This document shows, one piece after another, positions 9,350-17,186 of a DNA stretch of 64,000 nt. Every line of letters starts with the position of its first letter. Position 1 is the first letter of the stretch. Under the pieces are notes generated by a model that searched no databases, was not told the origin of the DNA, and was given only the letters and a program-made list of their open reading frames with translations. The position numbers were made by a program, and so were the translations under genes. The DNA lies in assembly GCF_051955275.1 (NCBI RefSeq), contig NZ_JBQCGW010000293.1, positions 14,283-78,282 on the forward strand, in the 5' to 3' direction. Origin of the DNA: Pseudobacter sp051955275. Its GTDB lineage: Bacteria > Bacteroidota > Bacteroidia > Chitinophagales > Chitinophagaceae.

Positions 9350-10495
9350 ATGATCAAAAAGATTGCACCCCTGCTGTCTGCATTGCTTGTATTGTTGAGC
9401 TCCGTAACGGCCATTGCACAGAAAAGTGATTCAGCAATATATACCGATGCCGGTACGCTCATGCTGATCGGGAAGCCCAAAATAACCGACTCCATTTATC
9501 AACGTATCGATAGCGTGGAGACCCGCAATATGCCCGATGCCGTAAGGCGGCTTGCACAGAGAAGCGCTGGCATCGCTGTGTTGTTTGAAACCAACTCAAG
9601 CTTTATCCGGGCTAAATGGAAATTGTCCAATGAAGTATATCTCTCCAATATGACACCCATCGGCCATAGTGGCCTGGATCTTTACTGCCTGAAAAATGGC
9701 AAATGGCAATATGTAAGTGTAGGAAAGCCCGACAAAGGGATCATGCAGGATGGTACGTTAATTCAGAATATGGATACTACCATGAAGCAGTTCATGCTCT
9801 ATCTGCCATTGTACAACGGGCTCAGTGATCTGCAATTGGGGGTGGCGCAGGATGCGGTACTGAAGAAGCCTGTACAGCGTGGCATCAATATAGCAAAACG
9901 GGTGGTAGTCTATGGTTCAAGCATCGTGCAGGGCGCATCCGCCAGCAGGGCCGGGATGGCCTATCCCGCCATTCTGCAACGGCGAACAGGCTATGATGTG
10001 ATCAACCTGGGCTTCAGCGGCAGCGCTAAAATGGAAATTGAACTGGCAGAATACCTGTCCACAGTTCCCGCAGATTGTTATGTGCTGGACTGCATTCCCA
10101 ATCCATCTCCTGAACAGATCAGGGACAGGTCATATAACTTTATCAAACTTCTGAGAAGCAGACAACCTGATGTGCCCATCATCCTCGTGGAAACGGTATT
10201 CAGGGAGAATGGAAATTTCGATACCCGGATCGGGAAAAATGTAAGAAGCCAGAATGAAGAGATCAGAAAGACTTACGAGCGATTGAGGAAAGAAGGGATC
10301 AAGAATTTTTACTACATAGAATCTGCCAGACTTACGGGCAATGATCACGATGCCACAGTCGATGGCGTGCATCTGACCGACCTTGGATTTATGCGTATTG
10401 CAGATGCCATACAGCCGGTGCTTGAAAAAGCAATAGATAAGTATTACCAATCAGAAAAGATCCTGGGAGCTGCGGGCAGCCCTCTTCAAAAATAA
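9350..10495 (+). CDS. SGNH/GDSL hydrolase with GxDLY N-terminal domain
   Basis: This 381-residue exported esterase or deacylase starts with a signal peptide (to about residue 23, AIAQ). The N-terminal half carries the GxDLY motif (SGLDLYCLKNG, near residue 107), which marks a beta-sandwich domain found ahead of some SGNH hydrolases. The catalytic domain has block I VVVYGSSIVQG (Ser near 187), block II NLGFSGS, block III DCIPNPS and block V DGVHLTDLGF with the Asp-His dyad. Family members typically remove acetyl or other acyl groups from carbohydrates. It lies 18 bases after the DUF218 gene and closes the SusC/SusD operon. The promoter of the next operon begins immediately after its stop codon. 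Confidence 0.88.
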   Translation: MIKKIAPLLSALLVLLSSVTAIAQKSDSAIYTDAGTLMLIGKPKITDSIYQRIDSVETRNMPDAVRRLAQRSAGIAVLFETNSSFIRAKWKLSNEVYLSNMTPIGHSGLDLYCLKNGKWQYVSVGKPDKGIMQDGTLIQNMDTTMKQFMLYLPLYNGLSDLQLGVAQDAVLKKPVQRGINIAKRVVVYGSSIVQGASASRAGMAYPAILQRRTGYDVINLGFSGSAKMEIELAEYLSTVPADCYVLDCIPNPSPEQIRDRSYNFIKLLRSRQPDVPIILVETVFRENGNFDTRIGKNVRSQNEEIRKTYERLRKEGIKNFYYIESARLTGNDHDATVDGVHLTDLGFMRIADAIQPVLEKAIDKYYQSEKILGAAGSPLQK

Positions 10496-10496
10496 A

Positions 10497-10528
10497 TTTG
10501 GAGGATCAGAAATCTGTTTCTATATTTA
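10497..10528 (+). promoter_or_regulatory. Bacteroidota-type promoter of the leader-PhyH-SDR operon
   Basis: TTTG at 10497-10500 and TATATTTA at 10521-10528 are separated by 20 bases. This matches the Bacteroidota primary sigma consensus TTTG-N19/21-TAnnTTTG with one mismatch in the -7 element. The expected transcription start is near 10535, inside the palindrome at 10526-10550. Confidence 0.6.
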
Positions 10529-10550
10529 GTCTACTAAATTGGTAGACTAA
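10526..10550. promoter_or_regulatory. 25-bp palindromic operator over the predicted transcription start
   Basis: The perfect 9-bp arms TTAGTCTAC and GTAGACTAA are separated by 7 bases, and two central base pairs are also symmetric. The site overlaps the end of the -7 element and the predicted start point, the classic place for a repressor dimer. No regulator gene lies next to it. The spacing and symmetry suit a dimeric winged-helix or TetR-like repressor, but the family cannot be told from the site alone. Confidence 0.6.
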
Positions 10551-10558
10551 TAGATTTT

Positions 10559-10606
10559 ATGCGACCCTGCATTATCATATCTTGTTGTTACTCCTGTTGT
10601 TGTTAA
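10559..10606 (+). CDS. 15-residue cysteine-rich leader peptide
   Basis: The 15-codon ORF encodes MRPCIIISCCYSCCC and then TAA. Six of its fifteen residues are cysteine, three of them consecutive just before the stop. It starts about 24 bases after the predicted transcription start and ends 74 bases before the PhyH-type gene. A run of one scarce amino acid in a short upstream ORF is the hallmark of translational attenuation. In mycobacteria, poly-cysteine short ORFs are established cysteine-responsive attenuators. Here the function is inferred from composition and position only. The peptide has no obvious signal or membrane segment and probably acts only by being translated. Confidence 0.6.
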   Translation: MRPCIIISCCYSCCC

Positions 10607-10680
10607 GAGCCCCTCTCTTACTGACCCAAGTCTGCTTATTCCCATTTGTCTCTTCATTCATTTTTTAAAGAAACTTCACG
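10607..10680 (+). promoter_or_regulatory. C-rich, G-poor untranslated leader between the Cys-rich ORF and the PhyH gene
   Basis: This stretch separates the leader peptide from the downstream start. I see no GC-rich hairpin with a U-tract, so there is no classical intrinsic attenuator. By hand count, C outnumbers G by about 19 to 6 across the first 60 bases, the composition expected of a Rho loading region. An AAAGAAA tract precedes the start codon. Confidence 0.35.
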
Positions 10681-11562
10681 ATGAAACTCATTAGCCAGCC
10701 TGTATTTTATCTCGATAACGGGATAACTGCAGAACACGAAAATTTTTTCCACCGTTACGGTATCATTCAGTTCAGGAATTTTGTTGACAAAGCCACTGTG
10801 GCCGGTTTCCTGCAGGAGATCAGGTCTGTGGAGAGATTCCTGATCCGCGAGAATATTCAGAAAGTGAACGGCGTTCCGCTGAAATTCGGTAAGGATATAG
10901 ACGGATCGTCCATCATTCAGCGACTGGCCTTTACATCCCAGTACAGTAAGGTGCTCAGCGATTTCCTGAAAGATGACCGGCTGGCCTCACTCACCAGATT
11001 ACTTCAGCCATACGATGGCCGGATAGGAGAGAACGAAAAAGACGGGTTGGTAGTGAATCATTATATCAACACGGAAAACAGTGAGTATACGCAGCTCGGC
11101 TGGCATACGGACAGCCCGCGCGATCTCTTCCATGGATCAGCTATCCAACCCATGCTGAATGTGGGCCTGCACCTTGACGACTGCCCGGCGAGCAATGGCG
11201 GATTACGTGTACTGGCCGGCACGCACAACAAAGGATTATTCACCCTGTTATTCAAAAAGAAATACTTCATCTCCAATAAGCCCGATGCCAATGAAGTGGG
11301 CGTTGACATCGAGGCAGGTGATCTTACCATTCACGATGGCCGCATCTGGCACAGGGTACAGCAGTCGCCATATATCGGTGAACAGAGCAGGAGGCGCGTG
11401 ATGTATATTCCCATTATCACAGGTGATTACAAACCGAAGAGCGCCAGCAGCCCCACTGCATTTTACCATCGCATCGGACAACTCAGGCTTCCATCTTTTA
11501 AACGTAAAGCGGGCAAAGAATTGCTGCAACCCCAAGCAGGCAAAATTGCAGTGGAAATGTAA
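10681..11562 (+). CDS. Phytanoyl-CoA dioxygenase (PhyH)-family Fe(II)/2-oxoglutarate oxygenase
   Basis: This 293-residue cytosolic oxygenase would hydroxylate a small substrate with Fe(II), 2-oxoglutarate and O2. The iron triad is visible: H142 and D144 in GWHTDSP, and H224 in RIWHRV. An arginine near residues 238-241 (SRRRVMYIP) would bind 2-oxoglutarate. PhyH proteins act on many substrates, so the chemistry is open. Related 2-oxoglutarate oxygenases of the TauD group (TauD, AtsK) release sulfite or sulfate from organosulfur compounds, which would fit control by a Cys-rich leader, but this protein is of the PhyH type. An SDR gene follows after 29 bases, probably in the same operon. No signal peptide is seen. 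Confidence 0.85.
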   Translation: MKLISQPVFYLDNGITAEHENFFHRYGIIQFRNFVDKATVAGFLQEIRSVERFLIRENIQKVNGVPLKFGKDIDGSSIIQRLAFTSQYSKVLSDFLKDDRLASLTRLLQPYDGRIGENEKDGLVVNHYINTENSEYTQLGWHTDSPRDLFHGSAIQPMLNVGLHLDDCPASNGGLRVLAGTHNKGLFTLLFKKKYFISNKPDANEVGVDIEAGDLTIHDGRIWHRVQQSPYIGEQSRRRVMYIPIITGDYKPKSASSPTAFYHRIGQLRLPSFKRKAGKELLQPQAGKIAVEM

Positions 11563-11591
11563 TCCTTTGATCATTCTTCTAATTATATCAT

Positions 11592-12410
11592 ATGTCGTAC
11601 GCGTTAGTAACCGGCGCTGCCAAAGGCATCGGACGGGCCATATCTGCTGAGCTGGCAAAGAAGGGTTATCACCTGTTGCTGGTAGATATCGATCAAAAGC
11701 GGCTCCCTGCCACTGCAGAGCAATTGAGCAATACATACGGGATCAGCACTGAACACCTTATACTGGATCTTTCACTGAGTGATGCCGCTCAACAGTTGAA
11801 GGACTGGAGCCAACCCTGGCAGGATCAGTTGAATGTGGTAGTGAACAATGCCGGCTTCGGGCTGAATGGCGCTTTTGAATCCATCCCACTGGCCGAGCAA
11901 CTCAATATCATTGATGTGAATGTGAAAGCGCAGTTACAGATTGCACATGCTTTTATTCCCGTGTTGAAACAATTCAATCGATCCTGGCTCCTGAATGTAG
12001 GCAGTACAACCTGTTATCAATCCGTTCCCTTTCTGGCTATCTATGCCGCTTCGAAAGCATTCGTGATCTCATTTACAAGAAGTCTGCGTTATGAATTGAA
12101 GGATACGCCTGTTTCTGTTAGCTGCCTGATCCCTGGAAGTACCGACACGGATTTCGTGCATAGGGCCAGGATGGGCGAAAGCATCCGCCGCACAGCGGAT
12201 AAATTCAATATGAGCCCGGAGGAAGTTGGAAGGATCGCAGTAAAGGGGCTCTTCAATAATAAGGCCGAGATCATTCCGGGATTCACCAATAAACTGAATG
12301 CATGGTTACCGAAGTTCTTCCCCAAACTGCTGACAGAAAAGATCGCTGCAAAGATCTATCAACCTGAACCGGAGAAATTGGCAGTTGAGCCCGCCGTGTT
12401 ACCATCTTAA
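11592..12410 (+). CDS. Short-chain dehydrogenase/reductase (SDR), NAD(P)-dependent
   Basis: This 272-residue classical SDR has a Rossmann cofactor motif (VTGAAKGIGRA, residues 6-16), the structural NNAG motif (VVNNAGFG near residue 85) and the catalytic YAASK motif near residue 152. The start ATG is fixed by the cofactor motif six residues in. It lies 29 bases after the PhyH-type oxygenase, so it may oxidise or reduce the carbonyl or alcohol product of that enzyme. It resembles the SDR at 19284-20075 in its N-terminal layout (MSYALVTGA against MTYTLITGA). The substrate is unknown. Confidence 0.88.
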   Translation: MSYALVTGAAKGIGRAISAELAKKGYHLLLVDIDQKRLPATAEQLSNTYGISTEHLILDLSLSDAAQQLKDWSQPWQDQLNVVVNNAGFGLNGAFESIPLAEQLNIIDVNVKAQLQIAHAFIPVLKQFNRSWLLNVGSTTCYQSVPFLAIYAASKAFVISFTRSLRYELKDTPVSVSCLIPGSTDTDFVHRARMGESIRRTADKFNMSPEEVGRIAVKGLFNNKAEIIPGFTNKLNAWLPKFFPKLLTEKIAAKIYQPEPEKLAVEPAVLPS

Positions 12411-12432
12411 TGAAAAATCCGCTGATTCAGCA

Positions 12433-12462
12433 AGGCAGCATAGTAGCTCAGTTATGCTGCCT
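12433..12462. terminator. Hairpin after the SDR gene
   Basis: A perfect 10-bp stem, AGGCAGCATA paired with TATGCTGCCT around a 10-base loop, starts 23 bases after the SDR stop. No strong U-tract follows, so it may be a weak terminator or an mRNA 3'-end stabiliser. Confidence 0.5.
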
Positions 12463-12574
12463 ACACTTGTTATTTGTTTAAAATGCGTTTTTCTGCCGGT
12501 TTTTTTCTTATCCACAGCCAGTAAAGCCGCTCGTATTTGCAGTATTTTAGGCATAAACCTGCAAATCGAAGCTT

Positions 12575-14947
12575 ATGAGAAAAACTCTACTGGGACTTTT
12601 ATTCCTTAGTGTGGGCATGATAGTGACAGCGCAGCCAAAAAGGGAAATGCGCGGCGCCTGGATTGCCACCTACTCTAACATTGACTGGCCGAACCGCACT
12701 CAAACGCCTGCACAGCAGCGCGCAGCATTCCTCTCCATTCTTGAACATCACAAAGCAACCGGCATGAACACCCTGTACATCCAGGTGAGAAGCCAGTGTG
12801 ATGCCATGTATCCAAGCACTATCGAGCCCTGGTCGGCAGACCTTACCGGCACGCAGGGTGTAGCGCCGTCAACTCCCTGGGATCCCATGGAGTTTATGAT
12901 CGAAGAGTGTCACAAACGGGGCATTGAATTCCATGCATGGCTCAATCCATACCGTGCGGTTGGAAATTCCAACAGCCTTCCGGGCTTTGCTGCCAGTCAT
13001 GTTGCCAAACAACACCCCGAGTGGCTCCTGAGCCAGGGTACGCTCCGTGTACTTGACCCGGGTCTTCAGGAAGTTCGTGAATATATCTTAAGTGTAATTT
13101 CGGATATTGTTAGCCGTTATGATGTGGATGGTATTCACTTCGATGATTACTTTTACCCTCCTGCTGCTCCTGCAGGCACCACGCCTTATAATGATGATGC
13201 GAGCTTTGCCGCGGATCCCCGGGGCTTCAGTGTCAGAGCAGACTGGCGCAGGGACAATGTGAACCTGCTCATTCAAAAAGTATACGATACCATCAAAACC
13301 CTGAAGCCCTGGGTGAAGTTCGGTGTGTCGCCATCAGGCATTTACAGGAACAGCACCAACCCGGCGATCGGAACGCCTACCAGCGGCCTGGAACATTACA
13401 CTACTTTGTTTGCCGATACCAAAAGATGGCTGCAGGAAGGTTGGGTGGATTATATCGCACCACAGGTGTACTGGTATATCGGTCAACCAGGAGCCAACTA
13501 TGCGGCCATCGTTCCCTGGTGGAACAACCAGGCCAATGGCAGGCATATCTATATAGGAATGGCCGGCTACAAAGTGAACGATCCCGCGCAAGGCGTGAAC
13601 TGGGCCAACCCCAGCATGATCCCCAATGAAATGCGACTGAACCGTGATCCATTTCACACGAATATCTACGGGCAGGCCATTTATAATACCAGCAGCCTGA
13701 GAAGTGCTACCAAGCTGGGTTTCAGGGATTCTCTCAGACTGGATTTTTATAAGCTGCCTGCTCTTCAGCCACGCATGCCCTGGAGAGATGATGCGGCACC
13801 CGCCTCGCCCTCACAATTGAAAGTGTTGAAATTCAGCACTGACTCAATTGTACTTCGCTGGCAACAGGCCGCTGCTGCAGATGAACTGGATAAAGCAAAG
13901 CGCTTCGTGATCTATCGCGGCGCTTCTGAATCCATCGATACCGCAGACCCGGCCAATATCGTGGGCATCACCAACCTGGATACGCCCACGTTCACAGATA
14001 CAACAGGCGAAGAAAATGCTGTTTATTATTATACAGTAACAGCATTGGACAGGTTTCAGAATGAAAGTCCCATTTCCAATAAAAGCTCCAACCTGCCACC
14101 AGCCATCAGTTGTCCGGCTGATCAAACTCTGAAAACAGACGCCAGCTGTAATGTGGTGTTGCCGGATTACACTTCTATGGCCCTGGTGAATGGTGAGTCA
14201 ATTCCTGCCGGTATCACCATCACGCAGTCGCCTGCCGCAGGCACTGTGCTCAATGGAGTAAATAATATATCAGTGACTTTGCAGGCGCTCGATGAAGCGA
14301 ACAACGGCACAAGCTGTTCATTCACGGTATTTGTAAAAGATAGTATTGCTCCTGTGATCAGCAACGTGGTGCTGAGCCACACTGAGCTCTGGCCCACTAC
14401 ATTGCAGTTAAAGAACGTGGCTGTGGATTATGAGGTGAGTGATAATTGCAGCCAGGTGACCACCTCGCTTTCCGTAACCAGCAGTGAGCCCGTTACAGGC
14501 GGGACCTACGGAAACATTGCGCCAGACTGGGTTGTAGTGAACAATCATATGGTACAGTTGCGTGCTGAGCGTGGACTGTTCAGCAGCGGACGCGTTTACA
14601 CCATTACCATCACTGCCACTGATAGCACCGGCAATACCAGCCAGCAACAGGCGCAGGTGAAAGTGCCACGTCTGCCTGAAAACCCCGTTCCTGATGGACT
14701 TCTGGTAGTGAAAGCGCTGCCGAACCCAACGCCCACACAGTTCCATGTGATCACAGCCAGCACATCCGCTGCGCCGATCAGTATTAAAGTAACGGATATC
14801 ACCGGTAAAGTGATCGAAACCAGGACAGGTCTGCCTGCCACCGGAATGTTCTACATCGGCTCAAACTATGCGCCGGGTATGTACTTCATGCAGGTGAAAC
14901 AGGGCCAGAAGAGTGAAGTAGTGAAACTGGTGAAGACGTCAGGATAG
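12575..14947 (+). CDS. Secreted GHL10-family glycosidase with FN3, HYR-like and T9SS sorting domains
   Basis: This 790-residue exported enzyme has a signal peptide (to about residue 20). The GHL10 (DUF187) catalytic domain covers about residues 22-340, with REMRGAWIATYSNIDWP, YIQVRSQCDAMYPS, HAWLNPYRAV and DGIHFDDYFYP. A fibronectin type III-like module (about 410-508), an HYR-like module (ISCPADQTLKTDASCNV onward, about 510-590) and another beta region follow. The C-terminal type IX sorting domain is about residues 705-790 (ALPNPTPTQFHV). The GHL10 relative DigH (YddW) of E. coli cleaves peptide-free peptidoglycan glycans, so a cell-wall glycan target is possible. The gene seems to stand alone, between a hairpin at 12433 and a strong terminator at 14969. 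A second GHL10 gene lies at 46333-48390. Confidence 0.9.
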   Translation: MRKTLLGLLFLSVGMIVTAQPKREMRGAWIATYSNIDWPNRTQTPAQQRAAFLSILEHHKATGMNTLYIQVRSQCDAMYPSTIEPWSADLTGTQGVAPSTPWDPMEFMIEECHKRGIEFHAWLNPYRAVGNSNSLPGFAASHVAKQHPEWLLSQGTLRVLDPGLQEVREYILSVISDIVSRYDVDGIHFDDYFYPPAAPAGTTPYNDDASFAADPRGFSVRADWRRDNVNLLIQKVYDTIKTLKPWVKFGVSPSGIYRNSTNPAIGTPTSGLEHYTTLFADTKRWLQEGWVDYIAPQVYWYIGQPGANYAAIVPWWNNQANGRHIYIGMAGYKVNDPAQGVNWANPSMIPNEMRLNRDPFHTNIYGQAIYNTSSLRSATKLGFRDSLRLDFYKLPALQPRMPWRDDAAPASPSQLKVLKFSTDSIVLRWQQAAAADELDKAKRFVIYRGASESIDTADPANIVGITNLDTPTFTDTTGEENAVYYYTVTALDRFQNESPISNKSSNLPPAISCPADQTLKTDASCNVVLPDYTSMALVNGESIPAGITITQSPAAGTVLNGVNNISVTLQALDEANNGTSCSFTVFVKDSIAPVISNVVLSHTELWPTTLQLKNVAVDYEVSDNCSQVTTSLSVTSSEPVTGGTYGNIAPDWVVVNNHMVQLRAERGLFSSGRVYTITITATDSTGNTSQQQAQVKVPRLPENPVPDGLLVVKALPNPTPTQFHVITASTSAAPISIKVTDITGKVIETRTGLPATGMFYIGSNYAPGMYFMQVKQGQKSEVVKLVKTSG

Positions 14948-14968
14948 TCATTCAATGACCAGCCCGAA

Positions 14969-14999
14969 AGACCATCCGGAGGCGGATGGTCTTTTTTTT
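14969..14999 (+). terminator. Rho-independent terminator of the GHL10 gene
   Basis: A 10-bp stem AGACCATCCG / CGGATGGTCT with loop GAGG is followed by a run of eight T residues. It lies 22 bases after the stop codon. Confidence 0.9.
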
Positions 15000-15000
15000 A

Positions 15001-15008
15001 TATCTTTG
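15001..15008 (+). promoter_or_regulatory. -7 promoter element upstream of rtcB
   Basis: TATCTTTG matches the Bacteroidota TAnnTTTG consensus exactly. No clear TTTG -33 element is visible. Transcription would begin near 15015, downstream of an in-frame GTG/ATG-type start at 14986, which supports translation from 15103. Confidence 0.5.
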
Positions 15009-15102
15009 CCTTCCCGAATACTTTCGGCTGCTGACATCTCTGATGGGCCAGATGTTCCTGCCAGGCCCCGAATTAATCTCTTTTTTCTCGAAATTTAAGA
15101 AC

Positions 15103-16233
15103 ATGACTTCTATTGGATTCTATTGTGATCCCGATAGCATCGAACCAAATGCTATGGATCAAATACAGCAGTACGCGAAACGGGACCATATCACTGAAAT
15201 ACGCGCATTCACCGATATTCACTACTGCTCTGAAAAGGCATTGCCCGTAGGTGTGGCATTTACGGCAACTGACCATGTATACCCGTTGATAACCGGAAAG
15301 GATATCGGCTGCGGCGTGATGTATCTCCGTATTGGAAAGGAAAACCTGAAAAAACCTTTCAATAAGGATGAGCATTATCGTGCATTTGATTTCGCCCAGC
15401 AGAAAATGACGGATGATGGTCTGGGTGGTGGCAATCATTTTCTCTCCATCGAGGAGGATGATAATGCCCTCTTCATCATTTGTCATACAGGCACAAGAGA
15501 CCGAGGCATCGCGCTCTATCAGCGTTGCCTGCAACTCACACGCGATTTTTCAAAAGAGTATGGGCGGGATGTGGAATTTATCCATAAGGATACGCTGCAA
15601 CCTGAATTCATCAGTTACTACAATGCAACATTGAATTTTGGTTATGAACGAAGGAAGAACTTCTGTTTGAAAACCCTGATCTTTTTGCAGAATGCCAATT
15701 ATGTGGCGGCAGAGAAATCCACCATCCGGAAGGATTATCTGAATGTGATTTATAAGGATCATCCGGAAGAAGGATCCCTGCATGGAACGCTTTACAAGCT
15801 GGAAGATTCCATTCACAATCATATCCGATTTGGCGATGGTGAGATCATGCATCGCAAAGGAAGTACGGAGCTGGGAAGATCAAATACTGTGGTGATCCCA
15901 TTGTCGATGTCCCGCGGAAGCCTGCTTGTGCAGGCGGTTTCAAAAGACGCTGCAATGCCTGCATTGCAATCCTGCGCACATGGCGCCGGGCGCAGGCTTT
16001 CCCGTTTCGATGCTATGAAATACTGGAAAACGGTGCTGAAAGAAAAGCAGCGGAAAATGTATAAAGAACAGTTTTCCGAACTGCTCAACCGTTCCGGGGA
16101 TTTCCCGCCGGGATATATCCAGGAATTTGATTTTGCGTATAAAGATGCCACGGATATTCTGAAGTATCAGCCTTATCTGAAAAAGGTAACGCATACAAGG
16201 CCGGTGGCAACTGTGAAGTTCACGGAGATTTAG
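15103..16233 (+). CDS. rtcB: RtcB-family RNA-splicing ligase
   Basis: RtcB joins RNA 2',3'-cyclic-phosphate or 3'-phosphate ends to 5'-hydroxyl ends using GTP and Mn2+, in tRNA and rRNA repair. The metal-binding and active-site motifs are present: GKDIGCGV (Asp, Cys), LGGGNHF (Asn, His), ICHTGTRDRG, MHRKGST and CAHGAGR, whose histidine is the guanylylation site. From the ATG at 15103 the protein has 376 residues, slightly shorter than the 400-480 usual for RtcB. The frame stays open back to 14986, but that stretch includes the terminator and the -7 element, so I use 15103. No archease or RtcR-type regulator is adjacent. KptA, another RNA-end enzyme, lies 13 kb away. Confidence 0.9.
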   Translation: MTSIGFYCDPDSIEPNAMDQIQQYAKRDHITEIRAFTDIHYCSEKALPVGVAFTATDHVYPLITGKDIGCGVMYLRIGKENLKKPFNKDEHYRAFDFAQQKMTDDGLGGGNHFLSIEEDDNALFIICHTGTRDRGIALYQRCLQLTRDFSKEYGRDVEFIHKDTLQPEFISYYNATLNFGYERRKNFCLKTLIFLQNANYVAAEKSTIRKDYLNVIYKDHPEEGSLHGTLYKLEDSIHNHIRFGDGEIMHRKGSTELGRSNTVVIPLSMSRGSLLVQAVSKDAAMPALQSCAHGAGRRLSRFDAMKYWKTVLKEKQRKMYKEQFSELLNRSGDFPPGYIQEFDFAYKDATDILKYQPYLKKVTHTRPVATVKFTEI

Positions 16234-16238
16234 TGTGT

Positions 16239-16273
16239 AAAGATATCGTTCGTTACATTCGAACGGTATCTTT
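16239..16273 (+). terminator. Terminator hairpin after rtcB
   Basis: The 14-bp arms AAAGATATCGTTCG and CGAACGGTATCTTT surround a 7-base loop, with one G-U-type mismatch. A T-rich run (GTTTTGTTT) follows. The hairpin starts 5 bases after the rtcB stop. Confidence 0.75.
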
Positions 16274-16433
16274 GTTTTGTTTAAATTGTTACCTATGCAA
16301 CAATCACGTACGCAAAGCAGAAAAAAGGGTTGATGATATTGCATTTGGGCTTCTGGATGTTTCTGAAACCGATATTGAATTTCTAAAATCCCGGGCTCCA
16401 TTTGCCACACTCATTCCAATCATGAAATAACAC

Positions 16434-17186
16434 TCACACCTTTCCCTCCAGCCAATCCTTAAAATCTCCCACCCGCTCCCTGCTGATAATAACATCCTCC
16501 GCCGAAGGCGGATTCAACTGTACTATCAGCCTGCTATTATAATAAGCCGTCATCTTTTTGATGGCATCGATATGAATAATGAATTGCCTGTTCACGCGGA
16601 AAAATGAATTCTTGTCGAGCTGATGCTCCACCTGGTCCAGTGAATAATCCAGCGGATAGTCCTGTTCTGCAAACGTGGTAGCTTGCGTAATCCCTTTTGC
16701 TGAATGTATATAAGCAATATCTTTTGCTTTGATATATACCAGCTGGCTGTTCATCCGGCTGACAAACCTGGTGGTATCCCTTTTGAAAAAAGCTTCTGCC
16801 AGTTTGTTGATATCCACCTGCTGGCTCACCGGCCTGAACTGCTTGAATTTTTTCAGGGCATTGTCCAGCGCCGCCAGTTCTACAGGCTTCATCAGGTAAT
16901 CGACACTGTTCACCTTGAATGCCTGCAATGCGAAATTATCATAGGCCGTAGTGAAGATGATAGGCGTGCTTACATTTGGCCCATTGAAAAGCTCGAAACA
17001 ATTTCCATCAGACAACTGGATATCCATCAGCATGAGATCGATATCATGAGGACCGTCGAACCATTTGCGGCCATCGGCCACTGATTCCACTACAGCCTGC
17101 ACCACGATACTGCTATCACATTTTCCCAGCAACTGGATCAGTCGCTCTGCATTGTGGTGTTCATCCTCAAATATGATCACATTCAT
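16434..17186 (-). CDS. LytTR-family response regulator
   Basis: This 250-residue cytosolic regulator has a CheY-like receiver domain (about residues 1-120), with the phospho-acceptor Asp in DLMLMDIQLSDG near residue 55. A LytTR DNA-binding domain covers about 140-245 (VYIKAKDIAYIHSAKG, FFRVNRQFIIHIDAI). Its start overlaps the end of the kinase gene by 20 bases, so the two are translationally coupled. LytTR regulators bind paired direct-repeat elements; the targets are not evident here. The last genes of the operon are thus a kinase-regulator pair behind two oxidoreductases. Confidence 0.95.
   Translation of the reverse strand: MNVIIFEDEHHNAERLIQLLGKCDSSIVVQAVVESVADGRKWFDGPHDIDLMLMDIQLSDGNCFELFNGPNVSTPIIFTTAYDNFALQAFKVNSVDYLMKPVELAALDNALKKFKQFRPVSQQVDINKLAEAFFKRDTTRFVSRMNSQLVYIKAKDIAYIHSAKGITQATTFAEQDYPLDYSLDQVEHQLDKNSFFRVNRQFIIHIDAIKKMTAYYNSRLIVQLNPPSAEDVIISRERVGDFKDWLEGKV

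Noticed and set aside
16233..16430. A 65-codon plus-strand frame between rtcB and the LytTR gene
   Set aside because: It would start at a GTG overlapping the rtcB stop and run through the terminator hairpin; no family or promoter supports it. A shorter form from a TTG at 16272 cannot be excluded.
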